DNA of 64,000 bases from Pseudomonas viridiflava (GCF_900573885.1 NZ_UPSE01000073.1:62001-126000), one strand, 5' to 3'; shown: positions 9,419-18,854, numbered from the stretch's first letter. Translations and numbers: made by a program. Notes: generated from the sequence alone by a model not told the origin.

Positions 9419-10156
9419 ATGCTGATTATCCCCGCTATCGATCTTAAAGACGGTGCCTGCGTGCGCTTGCGCCAGGGCCGGATGGAAGATTCCACCGTGT
9501 TCTCCGATGACCCGGTGAGCATGGCCGCGAAATGGGTGGAAGGCGGTTGCCGGCGTTTGCACCTGGTCGACCTCAACGGCGCCTTCGAAGGCCAGCCGGT
9601 GAACGGCGAAGTGGTTACCGCCATCGCCAGGCGCTACCCGAACCTGCCGATTCAGATTGGCGGCGGCATTCGCTCGCTGGAAACCATCGAGCACTACGTT
9701 AAAGCGGGCGTCAGCTACGTGATCATCGGCACCAAAGCCGTGAAGCAACCGGAGTTCGTGGCCGAGGCGTGCAAAGCGTTTCCGGGCAAAGTGATCGTTG
9801 GCCTCGACGCCAAAGACGGCTTTGTTGCCACCGACGGCTGGGCCGAAGTGAGCACCGTGCAGGTGATCGATCTGGCTAAACGTTTCGAAGCCGACGGCGT
9901 GTCTGCCATCGTTTATACCGACATCGCCAAAGACGGCATGATGCAAGGCTGCAACGTGCCGTTCACCGCCGCGCTGGCCGCTGCCACCAAGATTCCGGTG
10001 ATCGCCTCTGGCGGCATCCACAACCTGGGCGACATCAAAGCCCTGCTGGACGCCAAGGCGCCCGGCATTATCGGCGCCATCACCGGCCGCGCGATTTACG
10101 AAGGCACCCTGGACGTCGCCGAAGCCCAGGCTTACTGCGACGCCTACAACGGCTGA
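9419..10156 (+). CDS. hisA: Phosphoribosylformimino-AICAR-phosphate isomerase HisA
   Basis: A (beta/alpha)8-barrel isomerase that turns ProFAR into PRFAR, the HisF substrate. It has 245 residues. The start [12 protein letters not shown] carries catalytic Asp8; the second Asp lies in [10 protein letters not shown]. Phosphate-binding glycines are in IGGGIRS and IASGGIHN. The gene begins 40 bases after the DUF2164 stop and sits 10 bases before hisF, so all belong to one transcription unit. Confidence 0.97.
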   Translation: MLIIPAIDLKDGACVRLRQGRMEDSTVFSDDPVSMAAKWVEGGCRRLHLVDLNGAFEGQPVNGEVVTAIARRYPNLPIQIGGGIRSLETIEHYVKAGVSYVIIGTKAVKQPEFVAEACKAFPGKVIVGLDAKDGFVATDGWAEVSTVQVIDLAKRFEADGVSAIVYTDIAKDGMMQGCNVPFTAALAAATKIPVIASGGIHNLGDIKALLDAKAPGIIGAITGRAIYEGTLDVAEAQAYCDAYNG

Positions 10157-10166
10157 GGACTGACCC

Positions 10167-10937
10167 ATGGCGCTGGCCAAACGCATCATCCCTTGCCTCG
10201 ACGTCGACAATGGCCGCGTGGTCAAAGGCGTCAAATTCGAGAACATCCGTGATGCCGGCGACCCGGTGGAAATCGCCCGTCGCTACGACGAGCAGGGTGC
10301 CGATGAAATTACCTTTCTCGACATCACCGCCAGCGTCGATGGCCGCGACACCACCCTGCACACGGTGGAACGCATGGCCAGCCAGGTGTTTATTCCGCTG
10401 ACCGTTGGCGGTGGCGTGCGCACCGTGCAGGACATTCGCAACCTCCTCAATGCCGGCGCTGACAAGGTGTCGATCAATACCGCCGCCGTGTTCAACCCCG
10501 AGTTCGTTGGCGAAGCTGCGTCGCGTTTTGGCGCGCAGTGCATTGTGGTTGCCATCGACGCCAAAAAGGTTTCGCTACCGGGCGAAACACCGCGCTGGGA
10601 AATCTTCACCCACGGCGGCCGCAAACCGACGGGGCTCGACGCCGTGCAGTGGGCGAAAAAGATGGAAGACCTCGGCGCCGGTGAAATTTTGCTGACCAGC
10701 ATGGACCAGGACGGCATGAAGAACGGCTTCGACCTGGGCGTTACCCGCGCCATCAGCGAAACCGTGGGCATTCCGGTAATTGCTTCGGGCGGTGTCGGCA
10801 ACTTGCAGCATCTGGCGGACGGCATTATCGAAGGCAAAGCGTCGGCGGTATTGGCGGCGAGTATTTTCCACTTCGGCGAATACACCGTGCCTGAGGCCAA
10901 GGCTTATATGGCCGCCCGGGGCATTGTGGTGCGCTAA
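10167..10937 (+). CDS. hisF: Imidazole glycerol phosphate synthase, cyclase subunit HisF
   Basis: Uses ammonia from HisH to convert PRFAR to imidazole-glycerol phosphate and AICAR. It has 256 residues, a (beta/alpha)8 barrel homologous to HisA. Catalytic aspartates are in [15 protein letters not shown] and VVAIDAKK. Phosphate-binding loops are VGGGVRT and [20 protein letters not shown] precedes the ATG. It ends the his gene run; no clear terminator follows in the 135-base gap. Confidence 0.97.
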   Translation: MALAKRIIPCLDVDNGRVVKGVKFENIRDAGDPVEIARRYDEQGADEITFLDITASVDGRDTTLHTVERMASQVFIPLTVGGGVRTVQDIRNLLNAGADKVSINTAAVFNPEFVGEAASRFGAQCIVVAIDAKKVSLPGETPRWEIFTHGGRKPTGLDAVQWAKKMEDLGAGEILLTSMDQDGMKNGFDLGVTRAISETVGIPVIASGGVGNLQHLADGIIEGKASAVLAASIFHFGEYTVPEAKAYMAARGIVVR

Positions 10938-11072
10938 GGCGCACCCATTTCCGGCAATTCCTGTACAGGCCTGTTCTGGCTGCTAAGTTGCATAGAGCTT
11001 CGCACAGCCCGGTACGAAGCCACCGGGGCTGCGCGTTACGCCTCACATACCTTCAGAAGTAGAGATTCCGAA

Positions 11073-11828
11073 ATGTTCAAACGCCTGCTGCTTTCGCTGG
11101 TCAGCACCGTATTGGTGCTCGCCGGCAGTGCTCGTGCCGAAGTAGACCCGGATTACAGCATTGTGCTGCTGACCGAAAACTTCCCGCCTTACAACATGGC
11201 CATCAACGGCAAGAACTTCGCCCAGGAAGACAACATCGATGGCATCGCCGTCGACGTGGTCAAGGAGATGTTCAAGCGCGCCGGTATCAAATACAGCCTG
11301 ACCTTGCGTTTCCCTTGGGACCGTATCTACAAGCTGGCGCTCGAGAAGCCCGGTTACGGCGTGTTCGTGACCGCCCGCCTGCCGGAGCGTGAGGCTTCGT
11401 TCAAATGGGTTGGCCCGATCGGTCCGGACGACTGGATCATGCTGGCCAAGCCTGACAGCAAAATCGCGCTAAGCAGCCTGGAAGACGCCAAGCAATACAA
11501 GGTTGGCGCCTACAAAGGTGACGCGATTGCCGAGTACCTGACCGAGCACAAGCTCGACCCGATCCTGGCGCTGCGTGACCAGGAAAATGCGCAAAAGCTG
11601 CGCGATGGGAACATCGACTTGTGGGCCACCGGCGACCCGGCCGGTCGTTATCTGGCCAAACAGGAAGGTGTGAGCGGTTTGCAAACTGTGCTGCGCTTCA
11701 ACAAAGCTCAACTCTACCTGGCGTTGAATAAAGAAACCCCCGATGAGGTGGTACAGAAGCTGCAGGGTGCATTGGACAAGATGCGCAGTGAGGGCTTCGT
11801 CGACGAAATTCTCAACAGCTATCTGTAG
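11073..11828 (+). CDS. Periplasmic substrate-binding-like protein, paralogue 1
   Basis: A 251-residue exported protein of the bacterial extracellular solute-binding family 3 type. The signal peptide is about residues 1-22 (LLLSLVSTVLVLAGSARA). Conserved points shared with the two following genes are VLLTENFPPYNMAI, IDGIAVDVVKEMFKRAGI, RFPWDRIYKLAL and DLWATGDPAGRYLAKQEGVSG. No permease or ATPase lies nearby, so it may serve a distant transporter or act as a sensor-type binding protein. It is the most divergent of the three: it has IN-G-K and ARLPERE where the other two have IDDK and TxTEER/TEARE. Confidence 0.82.
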   Translation: MFKRLLLSLVSTVLVLAGSARAEVDPDYSIVLLTENFPPYNMAINGKNFAQEDNIDGIAVDVVKEMFKRAGIKYSLTLRFPWDRIYKLALEKPGYGVFVTARLPEREASFKWVGPIGPDDWIMLAKPDSKIALSSLEDAKQYKVGAYKGDAIAEYLTEHKLDPILALRDQENAQKLRDGNIDLWATGDPAGRYLAKQEGVSGLQTVLRFNKAQLYLALNKETPDEVVQKLQGALDKMRSEGFVDEILNSYL

Positions 11829-11853
11829 GATCATCGCAGACAGGAAAAAAACC

Positions 11854-12612
11854 ATGTTGAAAGTATTCACCCGTTCGCTGTTGTTGGGCCTTGCACTGGC
11901 TGCAAGCACGCTGGCCCATGCCGAGCTGCCGTATGGCTACAAAGTGGTGTTGCTGACCGAGAATTTCCCGCCTTTCAACATGGCCATCGACGACAAGAAC
12001 TTTGCCCGTGACGATGGCATCGACGGCATCAGCGCCGAGATCGTGCGCGAAATGTTCAAGCGCGCCGGCATCGAATACTCCCTCAGCCTGCGCTTCCCCT
12101 GGGACCGTCTCTACAAGCTGACCCTCGACAAACCCAACTACGGCCTGTTCTCCACCACCTACACCGAAGAGCGCAAACCGCTGTTCAAATGGGTGGGCCC
12201 GCTGGCGAAAACCGGTTGGGTATTGCTGGCCAAACCGGGCAGCACGCTGAAACTGACCAACCTGAAAGACGCGAGCAAATACAGCGTCGGCGCGTATAAG
12301 AACGACGCCGTCAGCCAGCACCTGGAAAGCCAGGGCATGAGTCCGGTGAATGCGCTGCGCGACCAGGAAAACGTCAGCAAACTGATGGAAGGCAAAATCG
12401 ACCTGTGGGCCACCACGGACCCGGTCGGCCGCTACCTGGCCAAGCAGGAAGGCGTGAGCGGGTTGTCCACCGCCCTGCGCTTCAACGACGCGCAGCTGTA
12501 CCTGGCCATGAACGTTGATACGCCGGATGAAGTCATCCAGCGGCTGCAAAAGGCCCTGGATGAAATGCGCAGCGACGGGTTTGTCGAAGACGTGACCAAC
12601 AACTATCTCTAG
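11854..12612 (+). CDS. Periplasmic substrate-binding-like protein, paralogue 2
   Basis: A 252-residue paralogue of its neighbours. The signal peptide is MLKVFTRSLLLGLALAASTLAHA (23 residues), and the mature part starts ELPYGYKVVLLTENFPP. The ATG at 11854 with CAGGA ten bases before it is preferred; the frame is open upstream to 11743 inside paralogue 1. It starts only 25 bases after the first gene, so they are probably cotranscribed. It shares FARDDGIDGISAEIVREMFK and DLWATTDPVGRYLAKQEG with paralogue 3. The ligand is unknown; polar amino acids are the family default. Confidence 0.82.
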   Translation: MLKVFTRSLLLGLALAASTLAHAELPYGYKVVLLTENFPPFNMAIDDKNFARDDGIDGISAEIVREMFKRAGIEYSLSLRFPWDRLYKLTLDKPNYGLFSTTYTEERKPLFKWVGPLAKTGWVLLAKPGSTLKLTNLKDASKYSVGAYKNDAVSQHLESQGMSPVNALRDQENVSKLMEGKIDLWATTDPVGRYLAKQEGVSGLSTALRFNDAQLYLAMNVDTPDEVIQRLQKALDEMRSDGFVEDVTNNYL

Positions 12613-12642
12613 GCCCTAAAAGCATCGCGGCCAGTGCTCGCT

Positions 12643-12670
12643 CTGTAGGAGCGGCTTTAGCCGCGATTCC
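12643..12670. repeat. Pseudomonas REP unit
   Basis: TGTAGGAGCGGCTTTAGCCG followed by CGATTCC is the classic Pseudomonas REP sequence, with inner palindrome GCGGCTTTAGCCGC. It stands alone between binding-protein paralogues 2 and 3. A second copy lies at 56859. The rest of this 229-base gap holds nothing recognisable. Confidence 0.85.
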
Positions 12671-12841
12671 CTGGAAACGGCAAACCGGCGCCTTGCCACG
12701 CATGGTCGCTAACTGCCGCTAAACGCTCGCTCCGCTCTGAGCGCTGTGTCACAAAATTCTCCAACGCTCCCTGTACGATTGCGCGCTTGCGCCGATGCCC
12801 GGCCGCTCACAATAAAATCGTCGATAGGACATCACACCATC

Positions 12842-13597
12842 ATGCTGAAGCTAATCTCCCGTTCGCTGTTGCTGGGCCTGGCCCTGACTGCCTCCGCTGC
12901 CCACGCCGAATTGCCGGAAGGCTATGAAGTGGTGCTGCTGACCGAGAATTTCCCGCCCTTCAACATGGCCATCGACGATAAGAACTTCGCCCGCGACGAA
13001 GGCATCGACGGCATTAGCGCCGAGCTGGTGCGTGAAATGTTCAAGCGCGCCGACATCAAGTACAACTTGACCCTGCGCTTCCCTTGGGACCGTCTGTACA
13101 AGCTGACGCAAGACAACGCCAATTACGGCCTGTTTTCCACCACCCGCACCGAAGCGCGCGAAACGATGTTCAAGTGGGTGGGGCCGCTGGCCAACACCAG
13201 CGCGGTGCTGATGGCCAAGCCGGGCAGCACGCTCAAGCTCAACAGCCTTGAAGAAGCCAACGCCTACAAACTCGGCGCCTACAAAAACGCCTCGGTCAGC
13301 CAATACCTGGAAGGCAAAGGCATGACGCCGGTGAACGCACTGCGCGACCAGGAAAACGTCAGCAAATTGATGGAAGGCAAGATCGACCTGTGGGCCACCA
13401 CCGACCCGGTGGGCCGCTATATGGCCAAGCAGGAAGGCGTGAATGGTCTGGTGACGGTGCTGCGCTTCAACGACAACCAACTGTTCCTGGCAATGAACCT
13501 GAACACCCCGGATGAAGTGATTCAGCGTTTGCAGAAAGCGCTGGATGCCATGCGTGCCGACGGCACTGTAGAGAAGATTTCGGCGAATTATTTGTAA
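12842..13597 (+). CDS. Periplasmic substrate-binding-like protein, paralogue 3
   Basis: A 251-residue protein closely resembling paralogue 2. The signal peptide MLKLISRSLLLGLALTASAAHA is followed by ELPEGYEVVLLTENFPP. It shares FARDEGIDGISAELVREMFK, RFPWDRLYKLTQ, and DLWATTDPVGRYMAKQEGVN. The ATG at 12842 is chosen because it opens the signal peptide; the frame is open upstream to 12746 with no protein-like sequence. A REP unit and 229 bases separate it from paralogue 2, so it may have its own promoter. Confidence 0.82.
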   Translation: MLKLISRSLLLGLALTASAAHAELPEGYEVVLLTENFPPFNMAIDDKNFARDEGIDGISAELVREMFKRADIKYNLTLRFPWDRLYKLTQDNANYGLFSTTRTEARETMFKWVGPLANTSAVLMAKPGSTLKLNSLEEANAYKLGAYKNASVSQYLEGKGMTPVNALRDQENVSKLMEGKIDLWATTDPVGRYMAKQEGVNGLVTVLRFNDNQLFLAMNLNTPDEVIQRLQKALDAMRADGTVEKISANYL

Positions 13598-13636
13598 GCT
13601 GGGAGGGCGGTCGGGGATGTTGGAGGTGTTGGAGGT

Positions 13637-13754
13637 GTTGGGCTTCGCCTTTGGCTCAACCCAACCTACGCATCACCGATTGTTGGGCTTCGCCTTTGGG
13701 CTCAATCCAGCCTACATCACCGTAGGTTGGGTTGAGCCGCAGGCGAAGCCCAAC
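13637..13754. repeat. Family A palindromic repeat, three arms
   Basis: Two arms beginning GTTGGGCTTCGCC (13637 and 13682) face one arm CGTAGGTTGGGTTGAGCC ending GAAGCCCAAC (13721-13754). It fills the gap between two convergent genes, paralogue 3 and ctpA. Related copies are at 19407, 37562 and 53625. Confidence 0.85.
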
Positions 13755-13767
13755 AAACACAGACACA

Positions 13768-15105
13768 TCACTCGCTACGCGTAACGTTCAACCCTTTCAA
13801 CAGGCTCAACGCCTGGCTCAACTGGAAGTCCTGATCCTGCAGCCTGGCTTTGCCGCTCTGGGCTTTCAGCTCGCTGCTGGTTTTGTCTTTGCCGCCATTG
13901 CCGTTGCCCAGGTGCCCGGCGAGGTCGGCTTCTTTATAGCTTTCCCCCTCATCTTCACGGGTAATTTTGGCGCGAGCCACTTCTATGTCCGGCACGATGC
14001 CCTGCGCCTGAATCGAGCGGCCGTTTGGCGTGTAGTACAGCGCGGTGGTGATTTTCAGCGCACGGTCGTTGCTCAGCGGCAGCACGGTTTGCACCGAGCC
14101 TTTGCCAAAGCTGTTGGTGCCCATGAGGATGCCGCGTTTGTGGTCTTGCAGGGCGCCGGCAACAATCTCCGAAGCCGAGGCGCTGCCGCCGTTGATCAGC
14201 ACTACCAACGGCACGCCTTCGCTGGCGTCGGCCGGGTCGGCGGAGAAGCGCAGTTCGGAGTTGGCGATGCGGCCTTTGGTGAACACGATCAAGCCTTTGG
14301 TAAGGAAGTGGTCAGACACTTCCACTGCTGCCTGCAACACGCCGCCGGGGTTGTTGCGCAAGTCGAGCACCAGGCCACGCAGCTTTTTGCCGCCGTTGTC
14401 TTTCTTCAGCTTGGCCAGCGCCTTGCCGACTTCGTCGCCGCTGTTGACCTGGAATTGGGTGATGCGCAGATAGCCGTAACCCGCTTCCAGGGTCTGGCTC
14501 TTCACGCTTTTTACTTTGATGACGGCGCGGGTCAGTTCCACGTCGAACGGCTCGCCACCGTCGCGCACCAGCGTCAGCTGAATTTTTTCGCCGGCCTTGC
14601 CGCGCATTTTGTCGACCGCTTCCATCATCGACAGGCCCTTGGTGGGCTCGCCGTTGATTTTCACGATCAGGTCGCCCGGCTGAATGCCTGCTTTTGAAGC
14701 CGGAGTGTCGTCGATGGGCGACACCACTTTGACGAAGCCGTCTTCCAGACCCACTTCAATGCCCAGGCCGCCGAACTCGCCGCTGGTGCTTTCCTGCAAC
14801 TCAGCGAAGTCTTCCGGGCCCAGGTAGGCGGAGTGCGGGTCGAGGTTGCTGAGCATGCCTTTGATGGCATTTTCCAGCAGGGTTTTGTCGTCGACCGGTT
14901 CCACGTAGGCGGCTTTGATGCGGTCGAGCACTTCGGCGAAGGTGCGCAGTTCGTCGAGCGGCAGCGGCGCCTTGTTCGTGGCCGGCGCGCTGGCCGCCGG
15001 TGGGGCGGTGGCGGCGTCGACGTCAGTGGCGGCGTGCAGGAGCGGGGCGCCGAGCGCCAGCGCGATAGCCAGGGCCAGGGAATTAAGGCGAGACAAATGC
15101 GGCAT
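13768..15105 (-). CDS. ctpA: Carboxyl-terminal processing protease, S41 family
   Basis: A periplasmic serine protease of 445 residues that in Pseudomonas trims cell-wall hydrolases. The order is signal peptide (~1-25, ALAIALALGAPLLHA), an alanine/proline-rich linker, an N-terminal cap, a PDZ domain (about 110-195, GLGIEVG and AGIQPGDLIVKI) and the S41 core. The Ser/Lys dyad is Ser310 (in NGGSASASE) and Lys335 (in NSFGKGSVQT), 25 residues apart as in Prc. A lysine- and glutamate-rich tail follows. GGAG stands ten bases before the ATG. The gene directly follows envC on the same strand with a short gap, an arrangement conserved in Pseudomonas. Confidence 0.93.
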   Translation of the reverse strand: MPHLSRLNSLALAIALALGAPLLHAATDVDAATAPPAASAPATNKAPLPLDELRTFAEVLDRIKAAYVEPVDDKTLLENAIKGMLSNLDPHSAYLGPEDFAELQESTSGEFGGLGIEVGLEDGFVKVVSPIDDTPASKAGIQPGDLIVKINGEPTKGLSMMEAVDKMRGKAGEKIQLTLVRDGGEPFDVELTRAVIKVKSVKSQTLEAGYGYLRITQFQVNSGDEVGKALAKLKKDNGGKKLRGLVLDLRNNPGGVLQAAVEVSDHFLTKGLIVFTKGRIANSELRFSADPADASEGVPLVVLINGGSASASEIVAGALQDHKRGILMGTNSFGKGSVQTVLPLSNDRALKITTALYYTPNGRSIQAQGIVPDIEVARAKITREDEGESYKEADLAGHLGNGNGGKDKTSSELKAQSGKARLQDQDFQLSQALSLLKGLNVTRSE

Positions 15106-15139
15106 ATCGAACGAGCTCCACTATTAAGAGGTACTGGGC

Positions 15140-16414
15140 CTATCCTTGCGCCCGACACCATTGCGCAGGGTCGCTGGGGCGGCCCTGCTGACGAATCGCA
15201 AAATACAGCGCGGGGGTGTCCTGGCCGCCACTGGTGCCGACTGTCGCAATCGGCTCGCCAGCTTTGACGATGTCACCCGCGTCTTTCAATAAGCTTTGGT
15301 TGTGCCCGTACAGGCTGAGGTAACCGTTGCCGTGGTCGAGAATCACCAGCAGGCCCGAACCGCGCAACCAGTCGGCGAATACCACACGGCCGCCGTGCAC
15401 GGCGCGTACCTGGCTGCCGGCGGCGGCGCCGATTAGTACGCCGTCCCATGTTGTACGAGCGTCATCGCCGCGTTGGGTTCCATATCGCGCAACGATGCGG
15501 CCATTCACCGGCCACGGCAGCTTGTCGCGGCTGCCGGCAAACGCACCGCCGTACACCGCGCCATCGCTGGAAACCGCCGGCCCGCTTGGTGCGCTGATCG
15601 GCTTTTGCCCAGGACCCACGCGGCGGTTGGCCATGGCCAGTTGCTGTTCTGCCTGCGCACGCTTGCGCGCTTCCTCCGCCGCCTTGGCTTCGCGGGCCTG
15701 ACGGGCGAGGGTTTCTTCGATGGTTTTCAGCACATTGCCCAGCGCGGCCTGTTCCTGCTGGCGGGCTTTAAGTTTCTGGTCGCTGCTTTTCGAATCTTTG
15801 TTGAGCTTGGCCAGGGCTTGCTGGCGCTCTTTGCGCACTTGCGCGAGCTTGTCGCGGCGCTCATCCAGCGCACCTTTGCGCTCGGCAAGCTGGGCTTTTT
15901 CCGCCGCGCTTTCGCGTTCGATATTGGCCAGTTGGCGCAGGGTTTCGTTGAAGGTGTTGAGCTGGTCGAGGCGGGCTTGGCTGACGTAGTCGTAGTAGGT
16001 GAGGGTGCGGGCGAATTTCTCGGGGTTTTGCTGGTTAAGCAACAGCTTCAAGTATTCCTGTCGCCCGCTCTGGTAGGCCGCCCTGGCTTGTATACCGATC
16101 AGCCTCTGCTGCTCGATACGCGCGCCCTCAAGTTTTTTTTTCTCGCCTTCGAGCCGCTGAATCTCGGTCTCGTTGTTCTTGAGCTGCTGCTCAAGGGTAT
16201 TGATCTGCTTCTCCAGATCGCCCATTTCGGTTTCAGTGCCACGCAGCTGCTTTTGAATGCCGGATTTGTCGGCTTCGATTTTTTTCAGCAGTTTTTGCAG
16301 TTCAACAACGTCGCGCTGGGCAGCGTCGAGTTGCTTTTGCGCATCCGCGCGCTCGTCAGCTATGGCCGGGCATAGCAACAGAGCAAGAACAATGGCAGTC
16401 AGGGTGCGAAGCAT
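15140..16414 (-). CDS. envC: EnvC-type murein hydrolase activator
   Basis: A 424-residue periplasmic protein: a signal peptide (LTAIVLALLLCPAIA), a long coiled coil (about residues 25-250, rich in Glu/Lys/Gln/Leu), and a C-terminal LytM (M23) domain. The LytM zinc motifs are degenerate: the HxGxD position reads WDGVLIG and the HxH motif reads LYFAIRQQ, while the middle HGNGYLSLYGH is kept. This is the EnvC pattern, where the domain activates amidases during septum splitting and does not cut peptidoglycan itself. The ATG at 16414 opens the signal peptide; the frame is open to 16468. It is upstream of ctpA on the same strand. Confidence 0.9.
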   Translation of the reverse strand: MLRTLTAIVLALLLCPAIADERADAQKQLDAAQRDVVELQKLLKKIEADKSGIQKQLRGTETEMGDLEKQINTLEQQLKNNETEIQRLEGEKKKLEGARIEQQRLIGIQARAAYQSGRQEYLKLLLNQQNPEKFARTLTYYDYVSQARLDQLNTFNETLRQLANIERESAAEKAQLAERKGALDERRDKLAQVRKERQQALAKLNKDSKSSDQKLKARQQEQAALGNVLKTIEETLARQAREAKAAEEARKRAQAEQQLAMANRRVGPGQKPISAPSGPAVSSDGAVYGGAFAGSRDKLPWPVNGRIVARYGTQRGDDARTTWDGVLIGAAAGSQVRAVHGGRVVFADWLRGSGLLVILDHGNGYLSLYGHNQSLLKDAGDIVKAGEPIATVGTSGGQDTPALYFAIRQQGRPSDPAQWCRAQG

Positions 16415-16514
16415 GGGGCGGGCGATACCGGGATGAAGACGGCCTAGTATGCCCGCGGTGCGCCGCAAAAAAAACGTCCACGCCGTGCGTGTGGAATAAA
16501 TGTCGAGAGGGCGG

Positions 16515-16600
16515 CGTTGGGCTTCGCTTTGCTAACCGAACCAGCGGACAACCAAGGATCAGGCTCCGTCGTCCTCGCGAACGCGGGGACCCAGGCTCTT
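16515..16600. repeat. Decayed family A half and family B hairpin
   Basis: GTTGGGCTTCGCT at 16516-16528 is one arm of the family A repeat without its partner. At 16566-16590, CCGTCGTCCTCGC and GCGGGGAC form a family B hairpin, related to copies at 21145 and 34886. The gap between envC and hutF holds nothing else recognisable. Confidence 0.6.
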
Positions 16601-16622
16601 GATGGGTACGAAGCTCGCCGGG

Positions 16623-17987
16623 TCACCCCAACATTGCCTTCAGCACCCCGGCGAAGTCCTGCGCGCTGCGCTGTTCATCCTTATGCCGCCCGTCTCGCAC
16701 AACCCAGCGCCCACCGACCATCACATCGCGCACTTGCCTGTCGCCACCGGCAAACAGCCAGCGGTTGAGAATGGCGTCTCCCTCGGCGCAGGCGATGTAC
16801 GGGTCGGCGCCATCCAGCACGACGAAGTCCGCCCTTTTGCCGACGGCCAGTTCGCCGATCGGCTGACCCAGCGCCTGGGCGCCGCCCTGTAGCGCAGCGT
16901 CATAAAGAGTGCGGCCGATCATGGGCTGGTCGCTGCGGTACAGGCGGTTGCGTTTCTGGTCGCGCAGGCGCTGGCCGTATTCAAGCCAGCGCAGTTCTTC
17001 GGCCACGCTCACCGACACGTGACTGTCCGAGCCGATACCAAGCCGGCCGCCCTGAGCCAGGTAATCCACTGCCGGAAATATACCGTCGCCCAGATTGGCT
17101 TCCGTGGTCAGGCACAGGCCAGCTACGGCCCGGCTGGCCGCCATCTGCCGCACTTCATCAGCATTGGCATGGGTGGCATGCACCAGGCACCAGCGGGCGT
17201 CCACCGGGGCGTGGTCGAACAGCCATTGCAACGGGCGCTTGCCGCTCCAGGCCAGGCAGTCGTCGACTTCCTTTTGCTGCTCGGCAATGTGGATGTGCAC
17301 GGGGCTGTCGGTGCTACTGGCACCGAGAACGTGGTCGATTTGCTCAGGCGTCACCGCGCGCAGCGAATGGAAGCACAGGCCGAGGCGCTGGTTCGGCTGG
17401 CTACTCAGGGCCGCGTGCAAACGCTGGTGCAAGTCCAGGTAACTGTCGCTGCTGTGGATAAAGCGCCGCTGACCTTCGCTAGGCGGCTGGCCGCTAAAGC
17501 CGGCATGGGAATACAGCACGGGCAGCAGCGTCAGGCCCATGCCGCTTTCGGAGGCGGCCTGGCTGATGCGCAAGCCCAATTCGGCCGGGTTGGCGTAAGG
17601 CTGGCCGTTGAGGTCGTGGTGTACGTAGTGAAATTCGGCAACGCTGGTGTACCCAGCCTTGAGCATTTCGATGTACAGCTGGCGCGCGATGATCTGAATC
17701 TGCTCGGGGCTCAGCGTGGCGACTAGGCGGTACATCAGGTCGCGCCAGGTCCAGAAACTGTCGTTAGGGTTGCCGGCCACTTCCGCCAGCCCGGCCATCA
17801 GGCGTTGAAAGGCGTGAGAATGAAGATTAGGCATGCCCGGCAGCAGCGGGCCGTTGAGGCGCTCGGCATCCTCGTCGGTGGCGTCGGTTTGTATGTGCTG
17901 CAACACGCCGTCGGCGTCTACGTTGAGGCGCACATGGCGCGCCCAGCCGTCGGCCAGCAAGGCGCGCTCAGCAAAGAAAACAGGCAT
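16623..17987 (-). CDS. hutF: Formimidoylglutamate deiminase HutF
   Basis: Deaminates N-formimidoyl-L-glutamate to N-formyl-L-glutamate in the five-step Pseudomonas histidine degradation route. It has 454 residues of the amidohydrolase superfamily. Zinc and catalytic residues are in PNLHSHAFQR, CFHSL, HIHIAEQQKEVDDC and GIGSDSHVSVSV. The open frame runs upstream to 18827 antisense to hutC, but the family N-terminus MPVFFAERALLADGWAR starts at 17987. It is divergent from hutC, with a HutC-type operator between them. Confidence 0.96.
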   Translation of the reverse strand: MPVFFAERALLADGWARHVRLNVDADGVLQHIQTDATDEDAERLNGPLLPGMPNLHSHAFQRLMAGLAEVAGNPNDSFWTWRDLMYRLVATLSPEQIQIIARQLYIEMLKAGYTSVAEFHYVHHDLNGQPYANPAELGLRISQAASESGMGLTLLPVLYSHAGFSGQPPSEGQRRFIHSSDSYLDLHQRLHAALSSQPNQRLGLCFHSLRAVTPEQIDHVLGASSTDSPVHIHIAEQQKEVDDCLAWSGKRPLQWLFDHAPVDARWCLVHATHANADEVRQMAASRAVAGLCLTTEANLGDGIFPAVDYLAQGGRLGIGSDSHVSVSVAEELRWLEYGQRLRDQKRNRLYRSDQPMIGRTLYDAALQGGAQALGQPIGELAVGKRADFVVLDGADPYIACAEGDAILNRWLFAGGDRQVRDVMVGGRWVVRDGRHKDEQRSAQDFAGVLKAMLG

Positions 17988-18015
17988 GTTCCGGGCGCTC
18001 CAGGGCGGTTTCAGG

Positions 18016-18033
18016 TTGTATATACATATACAG
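18016..18033. promoter_or_regulatory. Putative HutC operator, hutF/hutC region
   Basis: TTGTATATACATATACAG contains the perfect 10-base palindrome TGTATATACA plus an overlapping half TATACA. It sits between divergent hutF and hutC. The same core occurs upstream of hutH at 21073. Known HutC sites in Pseudomonas are TGTA-TACA palindromes. Confidence 0.75.
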
Positions 18034-18101
18034 AGGCAAACGTGAAACGTAAACTCTGGCCACCGTCGCGCCCGCCGCGAAGTTTTGCCGAGGAGATTGC
18101 T

Positions 18102-18854
18102 GTGACCGCTCCACAATCCGAGATGGCCGCCCTGGCCGCGCAGCTTGGCGACGAGCCCGCGCCGTTGTACGCGCGGGTCAAGCAAATGATCAGCGCGCAG
18201 ATTCACACCGGCGCCTGGCCGCCCCATCACCGCGTGCCGTCGGAAAGCGAGCTGGTGGCGCAACTCGGTTTCAGCCGCATGACCATCAACCGCGCCTTGC
18301 GCGAACTTACGGCCGATGGCCTGTTGGTGCGCATGCAAGGCGTCGGCACCTTTGTGGCCGAACCCAAAGGCCAGTCGGCGCTGTTTGAAGTGCATAACAT
18401 CGCCGATGAAATCGCCGCTCGCGGCCATCGCCACCATTGCGTGGTGGTGCGCCTGGAAGAGGAAAAAGCCGGCGCCGAGCGGGCCATGGCACTGGACGTG
18501 CGTGAAGGCGAGCGCGTGTTTCACTCGGTGATCGTGCACTACGAAAACGACGTGCCGGTGCAAATTGAAGACCGCTACGTCAACGCCACCGTTGCCCCCG
18601 ATTACCTGACCCAGGACTTCACCGTCGCCACGCCGTATGCCTATCTCATGCAGATTGCGCCGATGAGCGAAGGCGAGCATGTGGTGGAAGCGATTCTGGC
18701 CGAGCCGGGCGAATGCAAGCTGCTGCAAATCGAGCGCGGCGAGCCGTGCTTGCTGATACGCCGGCGCACCTGGTCCGGCCGTCGCACGGTCACCGTGGCG
18801 CGTCTGCTCTACCCGGGTTCGCGTCATCGTCTGGAAGGGCGCTTTGCCTCATGA
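18102..18854 (+). CDS. hutC: Histidine utilization repressor HutC
   Basis: A GntR-family repressor that releases hut promoters when urocanate is bound. It has 250 residues from the GTG at 18102, chosen because GAGGAGA stands five bases before it. An alternative GTG at 18042 with AGAGG lies close to the operator. The winged helix is at about residues 15-85 (PLYARVKQMI, VPSESELVAQLGFSRMTINR, GVGTFVAEP), followed by a UTRA ligand domain (GERVFHSVIVHYENDVPVQIEDRYVN). The stop overlaps the hutD start (ATGA). Placement beside its own operator implies autoregulation. Confidence 0.94.
   Translation: MTAPQSEMAALAAQLGDEPAPLYARVKQMISAQIHTGAWPPHHRVPSESELVAQLGFSRMTINRALRELTADGLLVRMQGVGTFVAEPKGQSALFEVHNIADEIAARGHRHHCVVVRLEEEKAGAERAMALDVREGERVFHSVIVHYENDVPVQIEDRYVNATVAPDYLTQDFTVATPYAYLMQIAPMSEGEHVVEAILAEPGECKLLQIERGEPCLLIRRRTWSGRRTVTVARLLYPGSRHRLEGRFAS

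Noticed and set aside
13637..13754. CRISPR-like direct repeats
   Set aside because: Only two direct arms plus one inverted arm, no regular spacers, and the same arms recur singly elsewhere.
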